Positions 17,496 to 27,311 are shown, numbered from the stretch's first letter. The stretch: 64,000 nt of DNA from Qipengyuania aquimaris (GCF_009827445.1 NZ_WTYI01000001.1:1936381-2000380); one strand, 5' to 3'. Program-made: numbers and translations. The notes: generated from the letters alone by a model not told the origin.

Positions 17496-18607
17496 CCGAG
17501 CAGGTCGGCAACCGGCCGGTAATTGTAACCCAGCTCGCTTGCCACCGCTTCATAAGTGACTTCGCCCGCGTGGACGTTCAGCCCTTCGGCAAGGTGAGGA
17601 TCGTTGCGCATGGCATCCTTCCAGCCCATCCGCGCAATACGCAGGGCATGGGGGAGCGTCACATTGTTCAGCGCATAGGTGCTGGTGCGCGCGACGGCGC
17701 CCGGCATATTCGCAACGCAATAGTGCACGATGTCGTCGACCACATAGGTCGGATCGGCGTGGGTCGTGGGCTTCGAAGTCTCGAAACAGCCACCCTGGTC
17801 GATAGCGACGTCGACGAGGACCGCGCCCTTCTGCATATTGCCCAGCATCTCGCGGGTGACGAGCTTAGGGGCTGCTGCGCCGGGGATCAGCACCGCACCG
17901 ATAACGAGGTCCGCGCCGCACACGGCATCATAGAGGTTGGCCTTGTTCGAGAAGCGCGTGCTGGCGCGGCTTTCGAAATGGGTACCGACTTTCTCGAGCA
18001 CTTCAGGGTCGCGATCGAGGATGGTGACGTCCGCACCAAGGCCCGCAGCCATCTGCGCCGCGTTGAAACCGACGACGCCGCCGCCGATCACAACGACCTT
18101 GCCCGGCATCACGCCCGGCACGCCGCCAAGCAGCACACCGCGCCCGCCATGCGCCTTCTCAAGCGCGGTCGCACCTGCCTGCACACTCATGCGGCCGGCC
18201 ACCTGGCTCATCGGCTTCAGGAGCGGCAACTGGCCGCGCGGGCCGGTTACGGTTTCATAGGCGATTGCGGTCACGCCGCTATCGACGAGATCCTTCGTCT
18301 GGTCCGGATCGGGCGCGAGGTGGAGATAGGTATAGAGGATCTGGTCCGCGCGCAGCTTCTTGCGTTCGATCGCCTGCGGCTCCTTCACCTTCACGACCAT
18401 TTCGCATTCCGCGAAGATCGGATCGGGTCCATGGACGATCTTTGCACCCGCTGCGACATATTGTTCGTCCGTCGCATCGATGCCGCAACCGGCCTGCGTC
18501 TCGATCCACACTTCGTGGCCCTGCGCGACGAGTTCGTTCGCACTCTCGGGCGTCAGGCCGACGCGGTATTCGTGGTTCTTGATTTCTTTCGGACAGCCGA
18601 TGCGCAT
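17492..18607 (-). CDS. ald: Alanine dehydrogenase
   Basis: NAD-dependent interconversion of L-alanine and pyruvate plus ammonia, 371 residues. N-terminal [20 protein letters not shown], substrate-binding Lys and His in VKVKEP and YTYLHLAPD, and the Rossmann fingerprint [17 protein letters not shown] are all present. The C-terminal part has [19 protein letters not shown]. Monocistronic by position; convergent with the thioesterase. Confidence 0.96.
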   Translation of the reverse strand: MRIGCPKEIKNHEYRVGLTPESANELVAQGHEVWIETQAGCGIDATDEQYVAAGAKIVHGPDPIFAECEMVVKVKEPQAIERKKLRADQILYTYLHLAPDPDQTKDLVDSGVTAIAYETVTGPRGQLPLLKPMSQVAGRMSVQAGATALEKAHGGRGVLLGGVPGVMPGKVVVIGGGVVGFNAAQMAAGLGADVTILDRDPEVLEKVGTHFESRASTRFSNKANLYDAVCGADLVIGAVLIPGAAAPKLVTREMLGNMQKGAVLVDVAIDQGGCFETSKPTTHADPTYVVDDIVHYCVANMPGAVARTSTYALNNVTLPHALRIARMGWKDAMRNDPHLAEGLNVHAGEVTYEAVASELGYNYRPVADLLG

Positions 18608-18655
18608 GGGTGCGGACTCCTTCTCTGGGAATCGCCGCTACTCGTGAAAACCCTT

Positions 18656-18690
18656 CGCTGCAAGCGCGCTTGCCGTAGCGTATTTTTATT
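18656..18690 (-). terminator. Probable terminator after the DUF389 gene
   Basis: Just after the DUF389 stop the minus strand has AAAAATA, then a hairpin with outer AGCG/CGCT arms (18677-18680, 18656-18659) around the self-complementary GCAAGCGCGCTTGC (18660-18673), then AAGGGTTTT. On the plus strand the same stem is followed by TATTTTTATT, so it could act in both directions. Confidence 0.5.
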
Positions 18691-20239
18691 CCGGCAAAGC
18701 CTGCCAGCGCGCTTCGATACGATCGGGCGAGCCGCCATTCGTTTGCGTTAATGTCACGCCGCGTTCGCGCAATTGGGCAGCGACCGCATCGAAGGTTTCG
18801 CCCTCGCGCCCGGCAAGGTTGATGCCGAGTCTCTGCCGCGTTGCAGCCCAGGCGATGACGTCTAGTGCTTGTTGCCCGGCAGCATCCGGCTCGCCCTCGG
18901 CCAGGGTGATCGAAGGCAGGGCGAGTAGCGGCGGCCGCAGCTCGACAGACCAGCCGGGCATGCCTGCATCGACACGGCCTTCCAGCACGCGCCAGCCCTC
19001 GACTGTGAGTCCGGGAAGATGCGTCGCCTGAACGATGGCACGGCGATTGTCGCGGTCCACCGTAACTTCGGATTTCTCGACCCCGGCGACCAGCGCAAGC
19101 TCGCCGACCATCTCCGCAATCTGGCGTTCGGTCGCCTGCGCGCGCTGTTCGTCCTTGGCCCGGGCGAGTTCGGCGGCTTCGGCAGCGCCAGGATCGGTAC
19201 CCACCCGGTACTGTTCGACCGCAATCACGACCTCGCGCTCGAAACGAGCCTCGAAGCGGCGCTTGATCTCGGCATTGGCCTTGCTGTTGAACTGCGGCGT
19301 ATCGACAGTCCCGCTGACGACGACCGGCTCTGCGTCCCAGTCGATACCGGTGACATTGACTCGCGCCTTGTCAGGGAAGCTTTCTGCAATGACATCCTGC
19401 ACCACGCGCTGCGCATTGGCCTCGAAGGCGATGTCCCGCAGCGAGAAGCCGAGCGGGATGGCAAGCGCCACGAACACCACGAAGATACCGAAGTTCTGGA
19501 ACCAGCCCTGCCGCGCCGAAAGATCGGTTCGGAAACCGTAGAGGCGCGCCATGATCGTTGCCGAAAGGGCGATGGTCAGGAAGTTGGTGATGTAGAGGGC
19601 CAGCGCACCGCCGAAGACCGTCCAGTTCAGTGTCGCGAGCCCGTATCCCACGGCGGCCAGCGGCGGCATGAGGGCGGTTGCGATGGCAACCCCGACGATC
19701 GTGCCCTCGCGACCGCGGATCAACGCGTAGGAGCCTGCCAGCGAGGAAAACAGCGCGACCAGCAGGTCGAACAGATTCGGTTGCGTCCGTGCGGCGATTT
19801 CCGAAGTGACGGTCTGCAACGGCGATACGAGCACGATGAGCGCGGTAAAAAGGATCGCGGCAATCGTCCCGATCGCGAGCGCCCGGATACTAATCCGCAG
19901 CCACTTAAGTTTGCCCGAGGCGAGCGCGAAACCCGCCCCGATGATCGGGCTCATTAGCGGCGATAGGAGCATGGCCCCGATGACGACAGCCGGCGAGGAC
20001 AGCAGCATTCCGAGGATTGCGATGCCGGCCGACATCATCGTCATGAAGATATAGCGCGGACTGGCGTCGCTCTCGCCCGCGATCTTGGCGATCACGGCGG
20101 TGTGATCGACATCGGCCACCACATGGTCGAGCCACCAGCGACGGATCGGGACCAATGCGCGCCCGACGGGGCTGTGCACCCAGCCGGGTGTTGGCGGCCT
20201 GCGCTTGGAAGCGTAATTGGGCGTGACTACTCGTGCCAT
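18686..20239 (-). CDS. DUF389 polytopic membrane protein
   Basis: A 517-residue protein of the DUF389 (TIGR00341-like) family. The N-terminal half has about six transmembrane helices with conserved SSPAVVIGAMLLSPLMSPI, GREGTIVGVAIATALMPPLA and LYITNFLTIALSA. The C-terminal half from about residue 270 is soluble and contains a BON-like repeat rich in charged residues. No transport substrate is known. I use the ATG at 20239, which has AAGG eight bases upstream; ATG 20245 and TTG 20260 are possible alternatives. Confidence 0.85.
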   Translation of the reverse strand: MARVVTPNYASKRRPPTPGWVHSPVGRALVPIRRWWLDHVVADVDHTAVIAKIAGESDASPRYIFMTMMSAGIAILGMLLSSPAVVIGAMLLSPLMSPIIGAGFALASGKLKWLRISIRALAIGTIAAILFTALIVLVSPLQTVTSEIAARTQPNLFDLLVALFSSLAGSYALIRGREGTIVGVAIATALMPPLAAVGYGLATLNWTVFGGALALYITNFLTIALSATIMARLYGFRTDLSARQGWFQNFGIFVVFVALAIPLGFSLRDIAFEANAQRVVQDVIAESFPDKARVNVTGIDWDAEPVVVSGTVDTPQFNSKANAEIKRRFEARFEREVVIAVEQYRVGTDPGAAEAAELARAKDEQRAQATERQIAEMVGELALVAGVEKSEVTVDRDNRRAIVQATHLPGLTVEGWRVLEGRVDAGMPGWSVELRPPLLALPSITLAEGEPDAAGQQALDVIAWAATRQRLGINLAGREGETFDAVAAQLRERGVTLTQTNGGSPDRIEARWQALPE

Positions 20240-20313
20240 CGACATGGCCTTAAAGCGCAATCTGGCATCAGTCGCGAGAAAATTTGCAGCCGCAGCGTGT
20301 AAGCGCCTTTGAT

Positions 20314-21219
20314 TTACGGTCGCTTATCCGCCGCCACCCGAAATCCGAGATTGGAAAAAGCCTGCGATCCGTCCCAGGCACCACGATAGGCGGTCCGCAG
20401 ATAGAAGGGTCCGAAATCCCATGCGCCGCCCCGCAGGACGCGTTTCTCGCAATCCGGCAATTCGACCGCTACGCCGTCGCGCGGCGCGTCGGAATGCGTG
20501 TCCGTGTAGCAGTCGGCCGTCCACTCCCAGACGTTGCCGATCAAATCCTCGGCGCCGAAGGCATTGCGCTTTCCATACGTGCCAACGGGCGCTGTATAGG
20601 CAAATCCGTCGTCGCAATTGCCCGCGCGCTCCCATTCCGGATAGAGAGCTTGCGCGGTTGCATCGGCGCCATTGGTGAAGGCACAGAATCGGTCCTCATC
20701 CTCCCCCCACCAGTATGGCGAGTTGCCTCCCGCCTTGGCAACATACTCCCATTCGGCTTCGCTCGGCAGGCGGATCACCGTTCCCTCTGTTCGTTCACTG
20801 AGCCAAGCGGCATAAGCTCTTGCATCGGACCATGAAACGCAGACGACCGGATGATCGTCGCTCTGTTCGAAACCGGGGTTTTCCCATGTCGCATCGGGAT
20901 CATGGAACCAGCGGCCATTCTCCCCCATGACGAGACAGGGCGTATCGGGCGCATAGCTGCTCGCCTCGACGAATGCGCGATACTGGCCCACGGTGACCTC
21001 GAACCTGGAAATTCGGAAAGCCGGGATTGTCACAGCGACTTGCGGCCCCTCGTCCGCTTGGTGACCTTCTTGCGAAGAAGGCGAGCCGAGCAGGAATTTT
21101 CCCGCCGCTATTGGGATCATCTGCGGTTCGATCGGGTCGGCAGATTGCGCTTGCATCGAAGCACAGGAACCTAGAAAACCTGCCAGCGCCGCGGACGCCA
21201 GTGAAATGCGCAAACCCAT
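20314..21219 (-). CDS. FGE-sulfatase-domain (SUMF1) lipoprotein
   Basis: A 301-residue protein with a lipoprotein signal ending in the lipobox FLGSC (residues 15-19) and one SUMF1 domain: FRISRFEVTVGQYRAFVE, VVCVSWSDARAYAAWLS, IRLPSEAEWEYVAKAGG and GNVWEWTADC. The two active-site cysteines of true formylglycine-generating enzymes are absent: the relevant blocks read AYRGAWDGSQAFSNLGFRV. A non-catalytic, binding or structural role is therefore more likely than sulfatase activation. No sulfatase gene is nearby. A palindromic operator lies directly upstream. Confidence 0.85.
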   Translation of the reverse strand: MGLRISLASAALAGFLGSCASMQAQSADPIEPQMIPIAAGKFLLGSPSSQEGHQADEGPQVAVTIPAFRISRFEVTVGQYRAFVEASSYAPDTPCLVMGENGRWFHDPDATWENPGFEQSDDHPVVCVSWSDARAYAAWLSERTEGTVIRLPSEAEWEYVAKAGGNSPYWWGEDEDRFCAFTNGADATAQALYPEWERAGNCDDGFAYTAPVGTYGKRNAFGAEDLIGNVWEWTADCYTDTHSDAPRDGVAVELPDCEKRVLRGGAWDFGPFYLRTAYRGAWDGSQAFSNLGFRVAADKRP

Positions 21220-21232
21220 AAACCCCCCTTGC

Positions 21233-21248
21233 GATTACATTTGTAATC
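21233..21248 (-). promoter_or_regulatory. Palindromic operator, GATTACA dyad
   Basis: GATTACAttTGTAATC is a perfect 7-2-7 inverted repeat centred 21 bp before the FGE-like lipoprotein start codon. The core TACAnnTGTA is the exact consensus recognised by BlaI/MecI/CopY-family repressors. Its position over the expected ribosome-binding and start region fits repression. No such regulator gene is in this window, so the binding protein is inferred only. Confidence 0.5.
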
Positions 21249-21280
21249 ATACAGAGAGTTTCGACGCGGTCAAGCCGCAA

Positions 21281-23620
21281 TCAGATCGGATTGCCGTCCT
21301 GGTCGCGGTAAATTTCGCGGCGGCCGACGTGGTTGGCTGGGCCGACCAGGCCTTCGCTTTCCATCCGCTCGATCCACTTGGCGGCCGTGTTGTAGCCGAC
21401 GCCCATCTGGCGCTGGAGCCAGCTTCCGCTCGCCTTCTGGTTCTCGATCACGATCTGGCAGGCTTGGCGATACTTTCGCTCGTCCGGATTGTCGGAGGCG
21501 GTAAACTCGTCCTCGAAATTGAACCCGCCGTCCTCGGGCTCTTCGGTGACGGCATCGACATAGTCGGGCTTGCCCTGCGCGCGCCAATGGTCGGCGACCT
21601 TCTCGACTTCCTCGTCGGACACGAAGGGGCCGTGGACGCGGATCATCGCTCCGGTATTGGGCTTGTAGAGCATGTCGCCCTTGCCCAGCAGCTGCTCTGC
21701 GCCCTGCTCGCCAAGGATAGTGCGGCTGTCGATGCGGCTCGTCACCTTGAAGCTGATACGGGTCGGCAGGTTGGCCTTGATGACGCCGGTGATGACGTCG
21801 ACCGACGGGCGCTGCGTCGCCATGATCAGGTGAATGCCCGCAGCACGCGATTTCTGGCTGAGACGCTGGATCAGCACTTCGATTTCCTTGCCGACCGTGA
21901 CCATGAGGTCGGCCAGTTCGTCGACGATCAGCACGATCAGCGGCAGCGGTTCGTAATCGAGCTGCTCTTCTTCATAGAGTTCTTCGCCCGTCTCCGGATC
22001 GAAGCCGGTCTGCACGCGGCGGCCCAGCGGCTTGCCCTTGGCAGCGGCCGCTTTCACCTTCTCGTTGAAGCCCGCGATATTGCGCGAGTTCACGCTGGAC
22101 ATCATGCGATAGCGCTTCTCCATCTCCTCGACCGCCCATTTCAATGCACGGACGGACTTGGCCGGCTCGGTCACGACCGGGCTGAGGAGATGCGGGATAT
22201 CGTCATAGGTCTTCAGCTCGAGGACCTTGGGATCGATCAGGATCAGGCGGCACTCGTCCGGCGTGAAGCGATAGAGCAGCGACAGCAGGATGGCGTTGAG
22301 GCCGACCGATTTACCCGAGCCCGTCGTACCCGCGACCAGCAAGTGCGGCATGGCGGCAAGGTCGGCGATGATCGGTTCGCCGCCGATGTCCTTGCCCAGG
22401 ATCATTGGTAGGCTGCCCCTGGAATCGACGAAAGCAGCGGACGTCGAAAGCTCCTTGTAGCTGACCATCTGGCGGTCGGCGTTGGGCAGTTCGATACCGA
22501 TGACAGTCTTGCCCGGAATGGGCGACACGCGCGCGCTGATCGCGCTCATGTTGCGGGCGATGTCTTCGGCAAGGCCGACCACGCGGCTCGCCTTAATGCC
22601 CGGTGCAGGCTCCAGCTCGTACATGGTCACGACGGGACCCGCGCGCACGGCGGTGATCTCGCCCTTCACGTTGAAATCGTCGAGAACGTTTTCGAGCAGG
22701 CGGGCATTGCGCTCCAGCGCGATCTTGTCGAGCTTCTGCACCGCGTGTTCGGGCGGATCGTCGAGCAAATCGTGGCTCGGCAGCTGGTAATTCGCGAACA
22801 TGTCGCGCTGCTTGGCCTTTGCCGGCTGCGAGCGGACAGGAGCAGGCTTCGGGTCGGCGATTTCGGGCGAGCGACGCGGGGCGCGCGGCGCCTCTTCGTC
22901 CTCCTCGTCATCGATATCATCGGCCTTGCGGCGTGCGCGCTTCGTCTTCTTCGGCACCAGCGGCAGGTCGATATCGGATTCGACCTCCTTGCGTTCGAAG
23001 AGCTTCGGGAGCGTGAAGAACTGCGCCCAATCGAGGGCGAAGACCTTCGTCACGAGGGCGAGACCACCGCCCAGCGCCACAAGGCCCAGCGCGCCGGTAA
23101 TCCAGCCGGAAAAGTCCCCGCCAAAGCGGGTCGCCACCGCATCGATGCCGCCTGCGCCAAGGAGTCCAGCAAGACCGCCCCCGCCCGCCGGGAACGGCCC
23201 GGGGCTGCTTTCGAACAGCAGGCTGACGACCGTACCGAGAAGCAGCATCGCGACCAGCAGCAGGCCGAACGGCCCCCACCATCGGCCCGGAGTCTCTTCC
23301 TCGTCCGCATCCTCGACCCCGGTCCACAACCGGCGTGCGGAAATCCAGATCAATGGCAGCAGCAGGAGCGCCGGCAAGCCGAAGAAGAAATAGGCGCGTT
23401 CTGCCGCCCAGGCGCCGCTCGCACCCATCCAGTTGGAAATGGTCGTGCCCGATGCGGCCGTCGAGGCGCTGGGATCGGTCTGCGTGTAGCTGGCGAGCGC
23501 CAGCGTCAGGAACACGAGCAGGACCAGCAGCAGTCCCGCCCCCGTCATATGCGTCGCACGGCGGAGGGAACGGCGAAACGCCGCCCGCCAATCGGGTTTT
23601 GCGCCAGCGCGCGTGGCCAT
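21281..23620 (-). CDS. ftsK: DNA translocase FtsK
   Basis: Septal DNA pump that clears the chromosome from the division plane and activates XerCD at dif. The 779-residue protein has four N-terminal transmembrane helices (residues about 25-190), a short acidic/Pro-rich linker, and the motor domain with Walker A GTTGSGKSVGLNAI, Walker B LIVLIVDELADLM and MATQRPSVDVITG. The C-terminal gamma winged helix (QRQMGVGYNTAAKWIERME) that reads KOPS is complete. The ATG at 23620 has AAGGA six bases upstream; the ATG at 23626 sits too close to that site. Confidence 0.95.
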   Translation of the reverse strand: MATRAGAKPDWRAAFRRSLRRATHMTGAGLLLVLLVFLTLALASYTQTDPSASTAASGTTISNWMGASGAWAAERAYFFFGLPALLLLPLIWISARRLWTGVEDADEEETPGRWWGPFGLLLVAMLLLGTVVSLLFESSPGPFPAGGGGLAGLLGAGGIDAVATRFGGDFSGWITGALGLVALGGGLALVTKVFALDWAQFFTLPKLFERKEVESDIDLPLVPKKTKRARRKADDIDDEEDEEAPRAPRRSPEIADPKPAPVRSQPAKAKQRDMFANYQLPSHDLLDDPPEHAVQKLDKIALERNARLLENVLDDFNVKGEITAVRAGPVVTMYELEPAPGIKASRVVGLAEDIARNMSAISARVSPIPGKTVIGIELPNADRQMVSYKELSTSAAFVDSRGSLPMILGKDIGGEPIIADLAAMPHLLVAGTTGSGKSVGLNAILLSLLYRFTPDECRLILIDPKVLELKTYDDIPHLLSPVVTEPAKSVRALKWAVEEMEKRYRMMSSVNSRNIAGFNEKVKAAAAKGKPLGRRVQTGFDPETGEELYEEEQLDYEPLPLIVLIVDELADLMVTVGKEIEVLIQRLSQKSRAAGIHLIMATQRPSVDVITGVIKANLPTRISFKVTSRIDSRTILGEQGAEQLLGKGDMLYKPNTGAMIRVHGPFVSDEEVEKVADHWRAQGKPDYVDAVTEEPEDGGFNFEDEFTASDNPDERKYRQACQIVIENQKASGSWLQRQMGVGYNTAAKWIERMESEGLVGPANHVGRREIYRDQDGNPI

Positions 23621-23676
23621 TGTCATTCCTTCCGTCCGACGTATGGCGCCACTATGAATCCTCGGCGAGTCCGAGG

Positions 23677-24204
23677 TCAAGCGCTCTTCGTCGAGGCGAG
23701 TCCGTCGATCGCGCCCCAGCGCGGCCAGTCGAGCTCGCGTGCCCGCGCCGCATTCATACCGCCCAGCGCGATAACCGGCACCGGCGATTGCTGCGCCAGC
23801 ACGCGAAAGCCGAATACGCCGAGGGTTTTCGCGCCGGGATGGGAATTGGTCGGGAAAACCGGCGACAGGAAAATGCCGTCGACGCCCGCGGCGATCGCCT
23901 GCTGCAATTCATCACCGTCATGCGCTGTGGCGAGGCGCAGACCGCTGCCAAGCGTGCCAGCCGCTCCGTAATGGCCGTCTGCCCCCCAGTCCTCATCGCC
24001 GGACAGGATCACGAGATGACCACGCGACCGGGCCAGCGCTGCCAAGGCGTCGAAGCGCGCGCGGCGTTCTTCGGGAGCCAAGTGATAATGCCTGAACACG
24101 AAGCCCGAGCCCTTGGGCAAAGCCCGCAAGGCCTGCTCCAGCCCGGCATCGTTGCGGGCATCGGAAAGCAGCCAAAGCAAGGGCAGGGACTGGCGCGTAT
24201 GCAT
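23677..24204 (-). CDS. Thiamine phosphate synthase/TenI-like protein
   Basis: A 175-residue TIM-barrel protein of the ThiE/TenI family. Visible strands include LLWLLSDARND, GSGFVFRHYHLA, GIFLSPVFPTNSHPG and PVIALGGMNAARA. The phosphate-binding GGM segment is kept, but several ThiE substrate residues are not obvious, so it may be a TenI-like or divergent synthase. Divergent from YggS with only 22 bp between starts. The ATG at 24204 has no clear ribosome-binding site; an ATG at 24228 would overlap the YggS gene. Confidence 0.72.
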   Translation of the reverse strand: MHTRQSLPLLWLLSDARNDAGLEQALRALPKGSGFVFRHYHLAPEERRARFDALAALARSRGHLVILSGDEDWGADGHYGAAGTLGSGLRLATAHDGDELQQAIAAGVDGIFLSPVFPTNSHPGAKTLGVFGFRVLAQQSPVPVIALGGMNAARARELDWPRWGAIDGLASTKSA

Positions 24205-24226
24205 AGGGACGCTATAGCGCGCCCTC

Positions 24227-24889
24227 ATGGAAAAGGCAGACACTCCTCTTCAGACCGTCCGATCGCAAATCGCCGCGACCTGCAAGCGCGCGCGACGCGA
24301 ACCCGGCGAGGTTACCCTGATCGCGATCAGCAAGACCCATCCCGCCGACCGGATCGAGCCGCTGCTCGAACAGGGCCAGCGCCATTTCGGCGAAAACCGG
24401 GTGCAGGAAGCGCAGGACAAATGGCCTGCGCTGAAAGAGACCTATCCCGACACGGTGCTGCACCTGGTGGGACAGCTCCAGTCCAACAAGGCGGAAGATG
24501 CCGCCGAACTCTTCGACGTCATCCATTCGCTCGACCGCCCGAGCCTGGTCAAGGCGCTCGCCAAGACGAAGGAGAAGACGGGACGCTGCCCGGATTGTTT
24601 CATCCAGGTCGATATCGGCGAGGAAGAGCAGAAGGGCGGCTGCGCGATCGCCGACCTGCCCGTCCTGATCGCCCAGGCGCGCGAGGCGGGCATCCCGCTT
24701 GCGGGGCTCATGTGCATCCCACCTGCCGATATCGAACCTGCGCCGTTCTTTGCGCTGCTCGACAAGCTGGCGCGCGACAACGGGCTGGAGGGACGATCGA
24801 TGGGCATGAGCGGCGATTACGAGACCGCCATCATGCTGGGCGCGACGCATATCCGCGTCGGGACGGCGCTGTTCGGCGCACGCGGATAG
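24227..24889 (+). CDS. YggS/PROSC family PLP-binding protein
   Basis: A 220-residue single-domain TIM barrel of the alanine racemase N-terminal fold that buffers pyridoxal phosphate in the cytoplasm. The PLP Lys is in LIAISKTHPADRI, followed by HFGENRVQEAQDKW and LHLVGQLQSNKAEDA. The C-terminus MGMSGDYETAIMLGATHIR with VGTALFGAR binds the cofactor phosphate. Identification is confident; a hairpin after the stop separates it from the convergent TonB receptor. Confidence 0.93.
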   Translation: MEKADTPLQTVRSQIAATCKRARREPGEVTLIAISKTHPADRIEPLLEQGQRHFGENRVQEAQDKWPALKETYPDTVLHLVGQLQSNKAEDAAELFDVIHSLDRPSLVKALAKTKEKTGRCPDCFIQVDIGEEEQKGGCAIADLPVLIAQAREAGIPLAGLMCIPPADIEPAPFFALLDKLARDNGLEGRSMGMSGDYETAIMLGATHIRVGTALFGARG

Positions 24890-24895
24890 GAAAGA

Positions 24896-24919
24896 GCGGG
24901 GAGAGTTACCCCTCCCCGC
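24896..24919. terminator. Hairpin between convergent genes
   Basis: GCGGGGAG (24896-24903) pairs perfectly with CTCCCCGC (24912-24919), eight-base loop, placed midway between the YggS stop and the TonB receptor stop. There is no clear T tract on either strand, so termination is likely but not certain. Confidence 0.45.
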
Positions 24920-24928
24920 CCCGGATGC

Positions 24929-27283
24929 TCAGAATTCGAAGCTGATTTCGGCGCCGAGCTGGCGGCCCTTCATCAGCGGCGAGAAGGTGCCGACCGCCGG
25001 ACGCGGGTCGAACGGACGATTGACGCCGTTGGAGAAGCCCCCCGCGCCGAACGGCAGCTGCGTGTCGCCGCCCGCCTGCACTTCGTCGAGCAGATTCTTG
25101 CCGTAGACCGACAGGCTCAGGCCATCGACCGGCGTGTTCCAGCTAACGTTCGCGTCGAGCATCCCGGCATCCTGGATGTAGCCGAAGTTATTGTCGGTAT
25201 AGGCGAATTCGTCGCGGTACTGGAAGTTGACCCGGCTCACGATCTCGCTCGTGCCGAGGTCGAGTTCGTGGATCGCGCCGACGCCCCAGGTCACTTCGGG
25301 TACGCGCGGCAGGCGTAGCGCAAGGTCGGCATCGTCGATTTCGCCATCGCCCGAGATATCGAACAGGATCGCATCGTATTCATCGTCCATAACGCCGATG
25401 TTGGCCGTGAACAGGAGGTCGCGCGAGACGCGCATGCGCGCTTCGGCCTCGAAACCGGTGATCGAGGCATCGGCCGTGTTGAAGATCGACTGGGCGACCC
25501 CTGCACTTTGCGACGACTGGTTCACCTCGCGCTGCATATTGGCGATGTCGGTGTAATAGGCTGCCAGGTTCAGCGTGAAATCGCCGTTGTCGGTCTGGAA
25601 CTTGCCGCCGATTTCGTAGCTGTCGACCTGCTCTTCATCGAAATAGAACGCGCCATTGTCGTCCGCGATCGCTTCGAAGGCGTTGGCCGCCGTGATGCGG
25701 AAATTGTAGCCCCCGCTGCGATATCCGCGCGTCCAGTGGGCGTAGATCTGCCCGCGTCCCATGTCGTACTGGAGGCCAAGCTTGGGCGACCAGTTCGACC
25801 AGCTGTTGGCGTCGGTGAAGCCGTTGTTCTCCTCGCCTCCCGGATAGACCGCGGCAAAGGCCGGATCCACGCTCCACGGGTTGACGCCGCCGACCGGGCA
25901 CGTGCCCTCGATGACCGAGCAGGCTTCGCGCGGACGGACATAGGTAACCGCCACGTCCTTTTCTTCGCGGCTCCAGCGGATACCGGCGATGATGGACAGT
26001 GCATCGGTGAGATGCAGTTCACCGGCTGCAAAGGCGCCGAGAACTTCGTGGTCCTGCGTCCCGCCGCCATGGAAAGCGAGCGGAGCGATGGAAACGATGT
26101 TGCGTTCTTCGGTGTAGGCGATCGACTGCTCGAACCAGAAACCGCCCAACGTCAGGTCGAACGCATCGGTCGAAACAGCATAGCGCAATTCGTTGGAGAA
26201 CTGCTCCTGCGCGGTGTCGGTGGGTGAGTTGAAGATAAAGACCGGAAAGGAGTCGATGTCCCCAAACGTGTACGCATCGTATTTACGCCAGCCGAAGATG
26301 TTGGTGAGCGTACCGGGGCCGATATCGGCATCCGCCGTCAGCGAGGCGGTCCAGATCTCGTTGTCGTAGGCGCCCGGATTGTCGATCGCAAAATCGAAGC
26401 TTTCACGGTCGAACTGGCCGCGATTCTGGCCCGAGGGGCCGTCGCCTTCGCTGGCGAAATAGTCGAGCTTGCCGGTCAGCGTAAGCGCACCGAGCCGTCC
26501 TTCGAGCGCCCCTCGCAGGATCGTGGTTTCCGCTGCGCCATGGTTGGACCCGTCGGCGAGGTTGCGGAAATAGCCCTCGTCCTTGTTGTAATAGCCGCCC
26601 AGCTTGAACAGCAGCGCGTCTTCGACCAGCGGGCCGGAGACCACGCCCGATACGGTGTAGTTCGCTCCGCCGCGGCCGCCATCCAGGGGCGGACCGTCGA
26701 CCGAGGCACGCACCTTGCCGGTGAGGTAATCGGTCGGGTTGCCGGTGTTCACCAGCACCGCGCCGCCGGTCACATTGCGACCGAACAGGATGCCCTGCGG
26801 TCCGCGCAGGATTTCGACCGATTCAAGGTCGAACAGGTCGAAGACCACGCCCGCATTGATGCCGAGATAGACGCCATCGACGAACACGCCGACGGTGGGG
26901 TCGATCGAGGGGATCGAGCTGTTGATGCCAAGACCGCGGATTGAGAAATTGGCCTGGCCGCGGCTGGTCCCCACCTGGTCGAGATTGACGTTGGGTGCCG
27001 AGTGGCTGAGCGACTGGAGGTCGCGCACGTTGAGCGCATCGAGGCTTTCGGCGTTGAATGCGGTGACTGCCAGCGCGACGTCCTGCACGTCTTCCGCGTT
27101 CTGGGTCTTGGTGCCCGTCACGACGATCATGTTGAAGGCATCGGCCGCGCTGCCGCTAGCGGCTGGCGTAGCGGTCGCTTGCGTCGCTTCTTCCGAAGCC
27201 TGTGCGAAGGAAGTTTGCGGAGTCAGAACGAGACCGGCGCCGAGCACGCACAGCGCGCGCAGCGAAACAGAACTGTATTTCAT
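24929..27283 (-). CDS. TonB-dependent outer-membrane receptor
   Basis: A 784-residue receptor with signal peptide (about residues 1-27), a TonB-box-like segment NMIVVTGTK, a plug domain (SLDALNVRDLQSLSHSAPNV, FSIRGLGINSS, VEILRGPQGILFGRN) and a 22-strand barrel ending in the terminal Phe expected of outer-membrane proteins. It belongs to the sphingomonad CirA/FecA-like group; the substrate cannot be read from sequence. No transport partner genes adjoin it. The upstream gene is glnD, separated by a short hairpin region. Confidence 0.9.
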   Translation of the reverse strand: MKYSSVSLRALCVLGAGLVLTPQTSFAQASEEATQATATPAASGSAADAFNMIVVTGTKTQNAEDVQDVALAVTAFNAESLDALNVRDLQSLSHSAPNVNLDQVGTSRGQANFSIRGLGINSSIPSIDPTVGVFVDGVYLGINAGVVFDLFDLESVEILRGPQGILFGRNVTGGAVLVNTGNPTDYLTGKVRASVDGPPLDGGRGGANYTVSGVVSGPLVEDALLFKLGGYYNKDEGYFRNLADGSNHGAAETTILRGALEGRLGALTLTGKLDYFASEGDGPSGQNRGQFDRESFDFAIDNPGAYDNEIWTASLTADADIGPGTLTNIFGWRKYDAYTFGDIDSFPVFIFNSPTDTAQEQFSNELRYAVSTDAFDLTLGGFWFEQSIAYTEERNIVSIAPLAFHGGGTQDHEVLGAFAAGELHLTDALSIIAGIRWSREEKDVAVTYVRPREACSVIEGTCPVGGVNPWSVDPAFAAVYPGGEENNGFTDANSWSNWSPKLGLQYDMGRGQIYAHWTRGYRSGGYNFRITAANAFEAIADDNGAFYFDEEQVDSYEIGGKFQTDNGDFTLNLAAYYTDIANMQREVNQSSQSAGVAQSIFNTADASITGFEAEARMRVSRDLLFTANIGVMDDEYDAILFDISGDGEIDDADLALRLPRVPEVTWGVGAIHELDLGTSEIVSRVNFQYRDEFAYTDNNFGYIQDAGMLDANVSWNTPVDGLSLSVYGKNLLDEVQAGGDTQLPFGAGGFSNGVNRPFDPRPAVGTFSPLMKGRQLGAEISFEF

Positions 27284-27311
27284 TTTTAGGGGGTTACTCT
27301 CTCTCGGGGGA

